Below, in pieces: positions 12,413-19,642 of a stretch of DNA of 64,000 bases. The DNA is from Crocinitomicaceae bacterium (lineage in GTDB: Bacteria > Bacteroidota > Bacteroidia > Flavobacteriales_D > Crocinitomicaceae). Both the position numbers and the translations under genes were made by a program. Within the stretch, counting starts at the first letter, position 1; each line of letters starts with the position of its first letter. Below the pieces are notes generated by a model. The model was not told where the DNA came from, did not search any database, and worked only from the letters and a program-made list of their open reading frames with translations. The stretch lies in contig JADJYC010000013.1 in the NCBI GenBank assembly GCA_016719925.1, positions 1-64,000 of the forward strand, given 5' to 3'.

Positions 12413-12868
12413 CTAAATTCCAAAGTAATCCCTTGTCATACCGCTCTTTTCATAAGGGTAGGCGTTGAATGTTCCTGTTCCGATTGCCACCTTTTCACCG
12501 GTTTTTTCATTGAAAATTTCACCCTGAGCAATAATAATGCGCTTTCCATTAGAAATAACAACTCCTTTTCCAACTAAAATATCTCCTAATCTTACCGGTT
12601 TCAAATAGTTGATTTTAAACTCAACGGTTGAAACCAGACAAGCATTTTCTGATGATGCATAAAGTGCTGCAAGTCCCAGAACACCATCCATGTAAGCAGC
12701 AATTAATCCGCCGTGTGCGGTGGTAGGTGTAGCCAGATGTTCTTTTTTAACCTCAAGTTTGTACACAATTTCATCGGCCTCAAATTTGACAAGGTCCATG
12801 CCGTGAAGCTTTCCAAATTCATTGGTCTGCTGATAAATTTTGATGAGGATTTCTCTGAAGTTGGTCAT
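12413..12868 (-). CDS. PaaI-family hotdog thioesterase
   Basis: This hotdog-fold protein of about 151 residues carries the PaaI/YbgC-like pattern HGGLIAAYMDGVLGLAA (catalytic/anchor region) and FKINYLKPVRLGD. It probably hydrolyses an acyl- or aryl-CoA thioester. The open frame extends 12 codons upstream to 12904, but a TAAATTTG -7 element lies within that extension (12886-12893), so the ATG at 12868 (MTNFREIL) is preferred. It stands alone, with its stop 29 bases upstream of the aminotransferase promoter. The substrate cannot be read from the sequence. Confidence 0.85.
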   Translation of the reverse strand: MTNFREILIKIYQQTNEFGKLHGMDLVKFEADEIVYKLEVKKEHLATPTTAHGGLIAAYMDGVLGLAALYASSENACLVSTVEFKINYLKPVRLGDILVGKGVVISNGKRIIIAQGEIFNEKTGEKVAIGTGTFNAYPYEKSGMTRDYFGI

Positions 12869-12885
12869 TGCCGTTAAAGTAGGCG

Positions 12886-12893
12886 CAAATTTA
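12886..12893 (-). promoter_or_regulatory. Promoter -7 element TAAATTTG for the thioesterase
   Basis: TAnnTTTG match 17 bases before the ATG at 12868. It decides the start choice by lying within the longer open frame. Confidence 0.45.
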
Positions 12894-12946
12894 AGATGAT
12901 TCAAGTAAAGAATTATTCTTTTTTAAAAGATGTAAGCAGATACTTG

Positions 12947-12954
12947 TATATTTG
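12947..12954 (+). promoter_or_regulatory. Promoter -7 element TATATTTG for tRNA-Gly
   Basis: A TAnnTTTG match 21 bases upstream of the mature tRNA-Gly 5' end. It is the same octamer as the one upstream of tRNA-His. No convincing -33 TTG at 17-23 bases. Confidence 0.5.
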
Positions 12955-12975
12955 TGCAAGAAAATAATGAAGGTC

Positions 12976-13049
<74 letters not shown>

Positions 13050-13050
13050 G

Positions 13051-13080
13051 AAAAACCATCTCACAAGAGGTGGTTTTTTT
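13051..13080 (+). terminator. Rho-independent terminator after tRNA-Gly
   Basis: AAAAACCATCTC (13051-13062) pairs with GAGGTGGTTTTT (13067-13078) with one wobble and a 4-base loop, ending in a T run. Confidence 0.85.
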
Positions 13081-13091
13081 ATTTCTATTAA

Positions 13092-13143
13092 TTGTAAAGG
13101 ACCAAAAAATAATTACACAGTTGTTGACGTTCACGCCGGTTTC
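13092..13143. repeat. 52-bp repeat, copy 1 (downstream of tRNA-Gly)
   Basis: The stretch begins TTGTAAAGGACC and ends CGCCGGTTTC. It recurs almost exactly at 14622-14673 and, lacking its first 10 bases, at 13431-13472. All three copies lie in the spacer between the two tRNA genes. The sequence from 13144 to 13348 shows no gene. Confidence 0.8.
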
Positions 13144-13348
13144 ATGATTCTGTTTCATTCAAACTTTGACATTCATTATTCCTTATTGGATATTTATTAT
13201 TTAATTTTTTTAAATATCGAATATTAAATAAGGAATGTAAAATGTAAAACTGATTTTGATTCATTCATTAGTTTGAGAATTTTTATTGCGGTTTACGTAA
13301 GGCACGAGCGTGATTCCATTGGGACGTCGGCTTCGAGTAAATTGCACT

Positions 13349-13554
13349 GATAATAACTGCGGGCGTATTTGATGCGGATACATATCTGCTAAATTGAGTT
13401 TCGCGAAGGATGGATATCCTTCGCAGCGAGCCAAAAAATAATTACACAGTTGTTGACGTTTACGCCGGCTTCGTTGAAAAACAAAAAAGAGACTATCATT
13501 TCTGACAAGTCTCTTTTCGTTTTTTCGGGTGGAAGATCGGGTTCGAACCGACGA
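13349..13554. repeat. Long direct repeat, copy 1 (REP unit + 52-bp repeat + terminator + tRNA-His 3' fragment)
   Basis: This 206-base stretch closely matches 14535-14759. In order it holds one REP-like unit (13349-13430) with palindromes GCGGATA/TATC(t)GC and GCGAAGGAT-GGAT-ATCCTTCGC, the 52-bp repeat lacking its first bases (13431-13472), the hairpin AGAGACT/AGTCTCT with A/T runs, and the last 27 bases of tRNA-His on the minus strand. Similarity stops at 13554. The two copies bracket the RAYT gene. Confidence 0.85.
13528..13554 (-). pseudogene. tRNA-His 3'-end fragment
   Basis: 27 bases identical to the T arm and 3' acceptor strand of tRNA-His at 14733-14807. The 5' two thirds of a tRNA are missing and the adjoining sequence does not fold as a tRNA. 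It is followed, in the sense of the tRNA, by a copy of the tRNA-His terminator. Confidence 0.85.
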
Positions 13555-13588
13555 TCCCCGGTGCGCACCATATAAGTTACTACGAAGC

Positions 13589-13644
13589 TGCGCAGGATAT
13601 CCATCCTGCGCTAATCCACTATATGGCGGATATTCATCCGCTTC
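13589..13644. repeat. REP-like double palindrome in inverse orientation
   Basis: GCGCAGGAT-ATCC-ATCCTGCGC followed by GCGGAT-ATTC-ATCCGC. This is a diverged inverted form of the two-hairpin unit on the other side of the RAYT gene. The ATCC loop is conserved as the complement of GGAT. Such inverted pairs (BIME-like) are typical of RAYT substrates. Confidence 0.7.
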
Positions 13645-13696
13645 CAACACCGCCGTATTCAAATTACCTTCCGCTTCATAAACTTTCGTAGACAAC

Positions 13697-14293
13697 TCAT
13701 TTATCATAGTAATAGAATTGTCTGATTTTAGAAATGGATGGTATCAAAGTATGTACATCTAAAACAGAATCCAGGTCAGCATAATTTGTTGCTGAAGAAT
13801 AAATCCAGTCTTCTGGTTTTGCAACAAATTTAGCGCGGACAGGATTTTTGTGAATGTAATTTATTTTCTCCCAAACAAATTTCACACTGTAAATTTCTAT
13901 AGCATGATTGCCAGTCTGCCAGAATTTTATATTCTGCTCTTTAGAACTTTCAATTGCCGCAATTCCAAATAAACTTATCAGCCATTCTCTCCTGCTTTCA
14001 GGTCCGCATAAAATCAAGTTTGTAATTGTTTTTGATGTATGTCTTTTGAAATCACGTATGGTATCTTCCAGCTTGAAATTGGGTTCTGTGTTGACCAGGA
14101 GATGAATATGATTGGTCATAATAACATACGCAAATACATTGAGTCCTTTATTCTCAATGCAGTATTTTAATGAATTTATTATAGCGTCTTTGTAAACCGG
14201 TCGTGTAAAAACATCTGCCCAGCCTACAACAGTCAGCGTCAAAAAATACGAAGCTTCTTTTTTAATGGTATGTTTTTGTCCGGATCGAATCAT
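13697..14293 (-). CDS. REP-associated tyrosine transposase (RAYT, Y1_Tnp / TnpA_REP)
   Basis: 198 residues, normal for this family. The HUH motif is H62-I-H64 in MTNHIHLLV. The candidate nucleophile is Y146 in INYIHKNPVRA, the usual Y1-transposase signature. The N-terminal FLTLTVVGWADVF strand is also typical. RAYTs are domesticated single-strand transposases that nick REP hairpins. REP-like palindromes lie on both sides here (13349-13430, 13589-13644, 14342-14616), so the gene and its substrates form one module. It sits between two tRNA genes, inside a repeat of about 0.2 kb that includes tRNA-His sequence. Frame intact. Confidence 0.93.
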   Translation of the reverse strand: MIRSGQKHTIKKEASYFLTLTVVGWADVFTRPVYKDAIINSLKYCIENKGLNVFAYVIMTNHIHLLVNTEPNFKLEDTIRDFKRHTSKTITNLILCGPESRREWLISLFGIAAIESSKEQNIKFWQTGNHAIEIYSVKFVWEKINYIHKNPVRAKFVAKPEDWIYSSATNYADLDSVLDVHTLIPSISKIRQFYYYDK

Positions 14294-14310
14294 GGTAAAT
14301 TAAATGTAAG

Positions 14311-14534
14311 GTTTTTTTGACAGGTTTATTTTTTTTACAATGATAATAAGTGCGGACGGATTTGATGCGGATACATATCCGCTAAATTGAGTTTCGCGAA
14401 GGATGGATATCCTTCGCAGCGAGTTTTTTGACAGGTTTATTTTTTTTACAATGATAATAAGTGCGGACGGATTTGATGCGGATACATATCCGCTAAATTG
14501 GTTTTTAGCGAAGGATGGATATCCTTCGCAGCGC
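14311..14534. repeat. Two tandem REP-like units of 112 bp
   Basis: Two head-to-tail units, 14311-14422 and 14423-14534. Each has a leader GTTTTTTTGACAGGTTTATT, an AT stretch, GATAATAAGTGCGGACGG, then hairpin GCGGATA-CA-TATCCGC and hairpin GCGAAGGAT-GGAT-ATCCTTCGC. A third unit of the slightly different sequence type follows at 14535. They lie just upstream of the RAYT start. Confidence 0.85.
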
Positions 14535-14759
14535 GATAATAACTGCGGGCGTATTTGATGCGGATACATATCAGCTAAATTGAGTTTCGCGAAGGATGGA
14601 TATCCTTCGCAGCGAGGCGAGTTGTAAAGGACCAAAAAATAATTACACAGTTGTTGACGTTTACGCCGGCTTCGTTGAAAAAACAAAAAAAGAGACTATC
14701 ATCTCTGACAAGTCTCTTTTCTTTTATTTCCGGGTGGAAGATCGGGTTCGAACCGACGA
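14535..14759. repeat. Long direct repeat, copy 2, running into tRNA-His
   Basis: Matches 13349-13554 with small indels. It comprises a REP-like unit (14535-14616), the full 52-bp repeat (14622-14673), the tRNA-His terminator hairpin, and the 3' part of tRNA-His. In this copy the tRNA is complete because the sequence continues into its 5' half. Confidence 0.85.
14684..14721 (-). terminator. Rho-independent terminator of tRNA-His
   Basis: On the minus strand AGAGACT (14717-14711) pairs with AGTCTCT (14697-14691), followed by a T run (complement of 14684-14690). It lies 12 bases downstream of the tRNA. A near copy stands in the 13349-13554 repeat. Confidence 0.8.
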
Positions 14760-14807
14760 CCCTCAGAACCACAATCTGATGCTCTAACCAACTGAGCTAC
14801 AACCACC
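14733..14807 (-). tRNA. tRNA-His (anticodon GTG)
   Basis: Read on the minus strand. D arm GCTCAGTTGGTTAGAGC, anticodon stem TCAGA/TCTGA with loop TTGTGGT (anticodon GTG), T arm GTCGG-TTCGAAC-CCGAT. The extra 5' G(-1) faces C73, as expected for tRNA-His. The acceptor reads GGTGGTTG against CTTCCACC, which leaves two adjacent T-T oppositions (5:68 and 6:67). CCA is not encoded. Confidence 0.9.
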
Positions 14808-14838
14808 GTTTAAAATTGCCTTTGGGCTAATTGGAGTG

Positions 14839-14867
14839 CAAATATAGCTAGTTTTTCACAATCCAAA
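14839..14867 (-). promoter_or_regulatory. Promoter of tRNA-His (-33 TTTG, 17-base spacer, -7 TATATTTG)
   Basis: -7 element TATATTTG at 14839-14846 and TTTG at 14864-14867, with the spacing reported for flavobacterial promoters (TTG, 17-23 bases, TAnnTTTG). It lies 31 bases upstream of the tRNA 5' end. Confidence 0.65.
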
Positions 14868-14881
14868 AAATTCCGGTTTGA

Positions 14882-17800
14882 TTATGCCGCTTTTTTTCTG
14901 AATTTGATCTTGCTGAAAAGCTTCTCCATTCCATCCAGCATTTTCTTCAGAATATCATAATACAATGTGATTGTCAGCAGAATGGACATAAACCAAATCA
15001 CCAAAACGTTGGCTGTGAAAGTATCTACATACATACCAAAAAAGCGTTTTTGCGGTGCGTAAAAATGTGCTGCAAAAAATCCTTTGTCATACGGATCCAG
15101 ATAAATCGGATCTGATTTCTGAATTAAAAATCCATCATCTTCAACCAGTTTTGTAAGATCTGTTTTGTTGGTTGCAAATTGCGTCAGTGACTCATTGGTG
15201 TTTTCATCAACCAGTTTGTGATAAGCTTCTTCACCTTGTTCTTTGATGATTTTCTGCGTTTCACGGTCAATATAAACACGGTTACTGTCTACCAATGATT
15301 TGTAATGCTTTTTCAGAATATTAAAATAGTCAGTTGTTTTATCAATCACTGATTCATCAAATTTCTTTGCTTCAAAAGCATCTGCGCAGCCTTCACATTT
15401 TACATTCTGAATATAATTTTCTTCCCGGCGGATTTCATTGCTCAGAATGGTATATGCTTTTTCGCATTCAGCCAGTGAAAGAGAATCAGTCTCCTGATTA
15501 TTTGTTTTCAGATAATCAAGACGCGTGCTCAGATCCTGTAACCAATAATCTTTTTTCCAGGTAGCAAAACTTTTCTTTTTCTCATAATTGTAAAAGTGTT
15601 TGCTGTAAGCATTGTCTTTAAATGTGGTTACGGCCATCCCCTCATACGCCCAGCGTGAAGCCATTACGTTACCAATCAGCGGAACGCTGCTTTCATCACC
15701 AAACAACGGATTCAGTTTGTCAAATTTTACAATAACACCGCTGAACAAAAGCTGCGGAATAATCAAAATTGGAATGAGGATGTAAATTACTTTTACTGAA
15801 TTGAAACTTGCTGAAATATTTAATCCAAGCAAATTGGCAAAACAGGAAAGTGAGAAAAGAATCAGCCAGTAACTGAACCACATGCCGTTTATTTCCAGAA
15901 TCCAGTTTCCAACTGCTACAAATAACAACATCTGAATAGCTGAAATCAAAAACATGATTGAAATTTTTGACATCAGGTAAGAACCTTTGCTCAGATTCAG
16001 GAATGACTCCCGTTTCAGAATTTTCTGATCCTTGATAATCTCTTCTGCCGCAACAGTTAAACCTATAAACAAGGCAACAATTACTGCAATGAAAAGGAAT
16101 TGCGGAATGTTTTGATTGGCGTTGAAAATATATTCAGTTCCGCTTTCAAGATTATAGAACTTCACAAAAAACGCAAGTATAAATGCGAGCGCCGGAGCTT
16201 CCAGCAAGTTAATCAGCACGTATTGTGTATTGGTCAGTTTGCTCAGTACATCACGGATAAAATAAATGCCGAGCTGTTTGAAAAATCCTGGTTTTTTAAA
16301 TGTGCTTTCCGGAATTTCATGCACATCACTGATTGTTGAAATTGGTTTTTCCAGCAGGTCAAGATAATGCGAGTTCCATTCTTTTGGTGACACTTTACGG
16401 TGCTGTGTCTGATTCCCGTACTCATCCACAACCTTTGATTCGATGATGTTGAAGATTTGTTCAGGATTTACGTTACCGCAGGTATGACATTCACTTTCAT
16501 CACTTTTAACGTGATTGATACGTTTTTTGAAATACATGATTGCATCAACCGGGTTTCCGTTATAAATCGGATATCCGCCCTGATCAAGAATCAATAATTT
16601 ATCAAACATTTTGAAGATGTCAGATGACGGCTGGTGAATTACCACAAAAATGAGTTTGCCTTTTAACGCAAGCTCTTTCAGCAAGTCCATGATATTTTCA
16701 GAGTCACGTGACGACAAACCGGAAGTTGGTTCATCAACAAACATGACAGATGGTTCACGGATTAATTCCAACCCGATATTCAGCCTTTTTCTCTGACCAC
16801 CTGAAATTGTTTTTTCAAGCGGTGAACCAACTTTCAGATCTTTGGTTTCATAGAGTCCCAAAGCTGAAAGTGTGCGTAATACTTTTTTTGCAATCTGTTT
16901 ATCACTCAATCCGCCAAAACATAATTTGGCATTGTAGAATAGGTTTTGGAAAACAGTCAGCTCTTCAATCAATAAGTCATCCTGAGAAACATAACCGATA
17001 ACACCTTCAATCTGTGTTTTGCTTCTGTGAATATCTACTCCGTTAATAGTTACTTTTCCGCTGGTTGGCGGATAGTTTCCGTTAAGAATATTCAGGAGTG
17101 TTGATTTACCTGCACCAGATCCACCCATGATTCCAAGCAGCGAACCTGATTCTTCAGCAAAATTGAATTTGTGCAATCCAATTTTTCCTCCCTTAAACAT
17201 GTATTCAATGTTGTCAGTTTTGAATACAATTTTTGTCTGAGCCTGATCAGAAAGGAATTTGGCAATGATGTCACTGTAATAAATCGGCTGAACCCGTGAT
17301 GAACGGATAGAAGATCCCTGATTCAGAATGATGTGACGACCCGGCATTAATGGTTGTCCGTTCAAACTCAAATCAGAATTACCTAAATATTTAAAGAAGT
17401 AAAAGTTTACACTTGGTATTTTTAGCACCCTGATTTCTCCTTCAATTCCTTCAGAAAAAATATGTTTTGCCTGCTGGAAGTTTTCAGTTTTTGTACTGGA
17501 TACGTATAACCAGTTTGGATCATCTTCTCTTTTTGTTAGCGGCAATTCAACAAAACTGCGGATACGGTTATATTCATCCATATCCACGTTAAATGTATCA
17601 GCTACAGTCTGGGCAAATTCCTGTTCCTGTTCTGCTACAACGTCATTGGCATTGATAAATTCAAGAATCCGGACAAGCACAATGATTTTCTGACGCTGCG
17701 CCAGCTCTTCATTGATTTGTGTACAGATGCGCAATACTTTTACAGAGTGAACAGAAGTTTTTTTACGTTGTCCGTCTTTTTTACCGGACGCACCCTGATG

Positions 17801-17992
17801 TGAAATTAAAAATTCATCAAAGAGATTAAGATATTCCTGTACAGCAGCTGAACCCAGCTCTTGTTTCAGAAAGGCTTCCACAATGGTTCGGCCTGCTCCT
17901 GAAGTTACTGGCTTGGTGCTGTCAATTTCTTCATCAACCCTTGCGATAATAGCAAAGAGTTGCATTAAGGCTTTTAATATTCTTTCACTCAT
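14882..17992 (-). CDS. TerB-like / ABCG-type ABC transporter, ATP-binding and permease fusion
   Basis: 1,036 residues. About 1-150 resembles a TerB-like helical domain (LMQLFAIIARVD, VLVRILEFINANDVVAEQE). About 170-255 is a beta-rich FHA-like linker. The nucleotide-binding domain has Walker A GGSGAGKST near 292, signature ISGGQRKRLNIG near 397 and Walker B VMFVDEPTSG near 417. Then come a CHTCG cysteine motif and an ABC-2/ABCG permease of about six membrane helices, interrupted before the last helix by a large soluble loop with a CEGC motif. Half-transporters of this ABCG order act as dimers and usually export lipids or hydrophobic compounds. The substrate is unknown. It is the last gene of a three-gene run with the secreted protein and lipoprotein upstream, with gaps of 29 and 13 bases. 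Confidence 0.9.
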   Translation of the reverse strand: MSERILKALMQLFAIIARVDEEIDSTKPVTSGAGRTIVEAFLKQELGSAAVQEYLNLFDEFLISHQGASGKKDGQRKKTSVHSVKVLRICTQINEELAQRQKIIVLVRILEFINANDVVAEQEQEFAQTVADTFNVDMDEYNRIRSFVELPLTKREDDPNWLYVSSTKTENFQQAKHIFSEGIEGEIRVLKIPSVNFYFFKYLGNSDLSLNGQPLMPGRHIILNQGSSIRSSRVQPIYYSDIIAKFLSDQAQTKIVFKTDNIEYMFKGGKIGLHKFNFAEESGSLLGIMGGSGAGKSTLLNILNGNYPPTSGKVTINGVDIHRSKTQIEGVIGYVSQDDLLIEELTVFQNLFYNAKLCFGGLSDKQIAKKVLRTLSALGLYETKDLKVGSPLEKTISGGQRKRLNIGLELIREPSVMFVDEPTSGLSSRDSENIMDLLKELALKGKLIFVVIHQPSSDIFKMFDKLLILDQGGYPIYNGNPVDAIMYFKKRINHVKSDESECHTCGNVNPEQIFNIIESKVVDEYGNQTQHRKVSPKEWNSHYLDLLEKPISTISDVHEIPESTFKKPGFFKQLGIYFIRDVLSKLTNTQYVLINLLEAPALAFILAFFVKFYNLESGTEYIFNANQNIPQFLFIAVIVALFIGLTVAAEEIIKDQKILKRESFLNLSKGSYLMSKISIMFLISAIQMLLFVAVGNWILEINGMWFSYWLILFSLSCFANLLGLNISASFNSVKVIYILIPILIIPQLLFSGVIVKFDKLNPLFGDESSVPLIGNVMASRWAYEGMAVTTFKDNAYSKHFYNYEKKKSFATWKKDYWLQDLSTRLDYLKTNNQETDSLSLAECEKAYTILSNEIRREENYIQNVKCEGCADAFEAKKFDESVIDKTTDYFNILKKHYKSLVDSNRVYIDRETQKIIKEQGEEAYHKLVDENTNESLTQFATNKTDLTKLVEDDGFLIQKSDPIYLDPYDKGFFAAHFYAPQKRFFGMYVDTFTANVLVIWFMSILLTITLYYDILKKMLDGMEKLFSKIKFRKKAA

Positions 17993-18021
17993 TTAGTCAG
18001 TAAATTTTTAAGAGTAACCAA

Positions 18022-18456
18022 TTATTTCTGGAATCCAATCAGCAGCACCAGGCATCCTGAAACTTTTTTATCGATATCCAGATAAGCTTCTACATAACAA
18101 TCCAGCGTATTGTCAACTTTAAAATCCCAGTATGGATGATTGTCATTGTCGCCACTGTTGGTAAACAACAAATTACGCTCCTGATCATAGACATTGAAAA
18201 TCACATAATCGTCATCAGATCCTGCCGTTGTTGCAATGCGGTATAAAGAACCACCGTAAAAAGTTACTTTAAATTCACAGGCTTGTTCAGCATCAACGAA
18301 AGCCTGATAGACTTGTCCGTCAGAAATAAAAACTTTACCTGATTTTGAATCAGCCGATAAATGTTTGTAGCAAATGTTGACTAGGGAATCACATTCCTGA
18401 CCAATCAGGTTAGAACATGCAAAAAGGATGGTAAGTGCGGCAAATATCTTTTTCAT
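18022..18456 (-). CDS. Small secreted protein of unknown function
   Basis: 144 residues with a signal peptide (MKKIFAALTILFACSNLIGQ). The mature part has two early Cys residues (ECDSLVNIC), one in QACEFKV and a pair late in the chain, and is rich in Tyr, Asp and beta strands. I do not recognise the family. It sits 29 bases upstream of the ABC transporter and 13 bases downstream of a lipoprotein gene, so it probably works with them at the cell envelope, but no function can be read. Confidence 0.8.
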   Translation of the reverse strand: MKKIFAALTILFACSNLIGQECDSLVNICYKHLSADSKSGKVFISDGQVYQAFVDAEQACEFKVTFYGGSLYRIATTAGSDDDYVIFNVYDQERNLLFTNSGDNDNHPYWDFKVDNTLDCYVEAYLDIDKKVSGCLVLLIGFQK

Positions 18457-18469
18457 AATTTCTAGCTGA

Positions 18470-19372
18470 TTAATCCGTTACGGATATTTTTACTTTGGTA
18501 ATAATGCTTGTAAGTACGGCTTGATCTATGTTTACAGATGATTTACTTTTAATGGTTGTCTGATGATTTTGTGTGTCGTGAATTGGCTCAACAAATGTGT
18601 AATTGAATTTGATGGAAGCAAAATCAGTTTGCAGATCTTTTAACTGATCAATCAAATTGGTATAATGCTCATCCGTATTAAAGTCAGTAAGAAGTTCAAT
18701 GATGGTTTTCAAACCGGTTTTCTGTTCTCCGATACGGTCAGCCAAAGCCTGATCTTTTGAATTTTCATAACTCACAACGGCAAAATACAAACCTTCAATC
18801 CATCCGCCGGTAAGAATAAGTGTGGCAATATCATGCTGTTCATTGTCTTTCAAGAATTTATCACCTTCACGATACCCTTCAGACATGATGGTCAGCATCG
18901 AATCCGGGTTGTTTCCGTTTTCGATAAAACGCTCAAGTAAATTCTGGTTGAATGCTCCTGCAATTCCCAGTTCATCTGATAATTTTTCAATAGATGAAAG
19001 ATAAGAAACTGCTTTGGTATTGTTTTCATAAATGGTGGCGTATCCCAAGTCAGCGCCGTAAACACCCATGTTGATGGCACGTTTGAAATTGGTGGTGAAT
19101 GAAGAAACCGTTTCAGGATCTGTCAGCAATTTTTCATTATACACTCCAACTTTTGATTTAATCAGCGTAGCCATTTGAATTGGGGATGGAATGCTGAACA
19201 TTCTGCCGTTAATCATATTCACCATACCGGATGTGGAATCCAGCACACGGTCAGATACGATTGTTACATCTGAATCATCTCCGGTACCATCACCGGTAGT
19301 GGCTTCTCCGCCGCATGAAATCACAAAAGTTATCAGAAAAACGGGCAGTAAAGCCCTAAAGAAAAAATGCAT
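18470..19372 (-). CDS. Predicted lipoprotein of unknown function
   Basis: About 300 residues. The lipobox is VISC followed by GGEATTGDGTGDDSD, a flexible acidic linker typical of surface-exposed Bacteroidota lipoproteins. The rest is mostly helical, with no motif I recognise. A TTG at 19381 would add three residues. The ATG at 19372 is preferred, as a TAGTTTTG -7 element ends eight bases before that TTG. First gene of a probable operon with the small secreted protein and the ABC transporter. Confidence 0.8.
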   Translation of the reverse strand: MHFFFRALLPVFLITFVISCGGEATTGDGTGDDSDVTIVSDRVLDSTSGMVNMINGRMFSIPSPIQMATLIKSKVGVYNEKLLTDPETVSSFTTNFKRAINMGVYGADLGYATIYENNTKAVSYLSSIEKLSDELGIAGAFNQNLLERFIENGNNPDSMLTIMSEGYREGDKFLKDNEQHDIATLILTGGWIEGLYFAVVSYENSKDQALADRIGEQKTGLKTIIELLTDFNTDEHYTNLIDQLKDLQTDFASIKFNYTFVEPIHDTQNHQTTIKSKSSVNIDQAVLTSIITKVKISVTD

Positions 19373-19388
19373 AGTTTTCAATTTGCTT

Positions 19389-19396
19389 CAAAACTA
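19389..19396 (-). promoter_or_regulatory. Promoter -7 element TAGTTTTG for the lipoprotein-ABC operon
   Basis: TAnnTTTG match 16 bases before the ATG at 19372. It supports that start and implies a leader of about 10 bases. Confidence 0.45.
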
Positions 19397-19618
19397 AAAA
19401 AATTATTCAATTAAAAACGCTAAAAAGTCAGATGAAAGTTAATTTTTTTGGAATAAACAGCGTAAAACAGTCTACCAATCAAATTTCTGCCCGTTTGATT
19501 TTTTAGATCCTTGTTAAATCAACAGACCAGAGCCATTCCTGACTGTTTATTCGTTTATTTTTTCAACCAATTGAAAACAGTTTCAGACCGAATCAATTTT
19601 CCGCTTTCTTATTTCGCC

Positions 19619-19626
19619 TAAATTTG
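19619..19626 (+). promoter_or_regulatory. Promoter -7 element TAAATTTG for hemB
   Basis: TAnnTTTG match 16 bases before the hemB ATG. The same spacing is seen at several other genes in this window. Confidence 0.5.
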
Positions 19627-19642
19627 AACAAAAATTGCAGTT

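Noticed and set aside
13528..13610. A possible second complete tRNA-His
   Set aside because: Only 27 bases match. The rest has no D arm, anticodon arm or 5' acceptor strand.
13261..13707. Minus-strand open frame across the REP units and tRNA fragment
   Set aside because: It is made of repeat and tRNA sequence, and its translated pieces recur wherever the repeats do.
13697..14293. Classical IS200/IS605 insertion sequence
   Set aside because: The protein is RAYT-like, there is no tnpB, and the surrounding palindromes are REP units rather than IS ends.
14311..14616. CRISPR array
   Set aside because: The repeated units are about 80-112 bp of near-identical sequence with internal hairpins and no unique spacers of constant length, and no cas gene is in the window.
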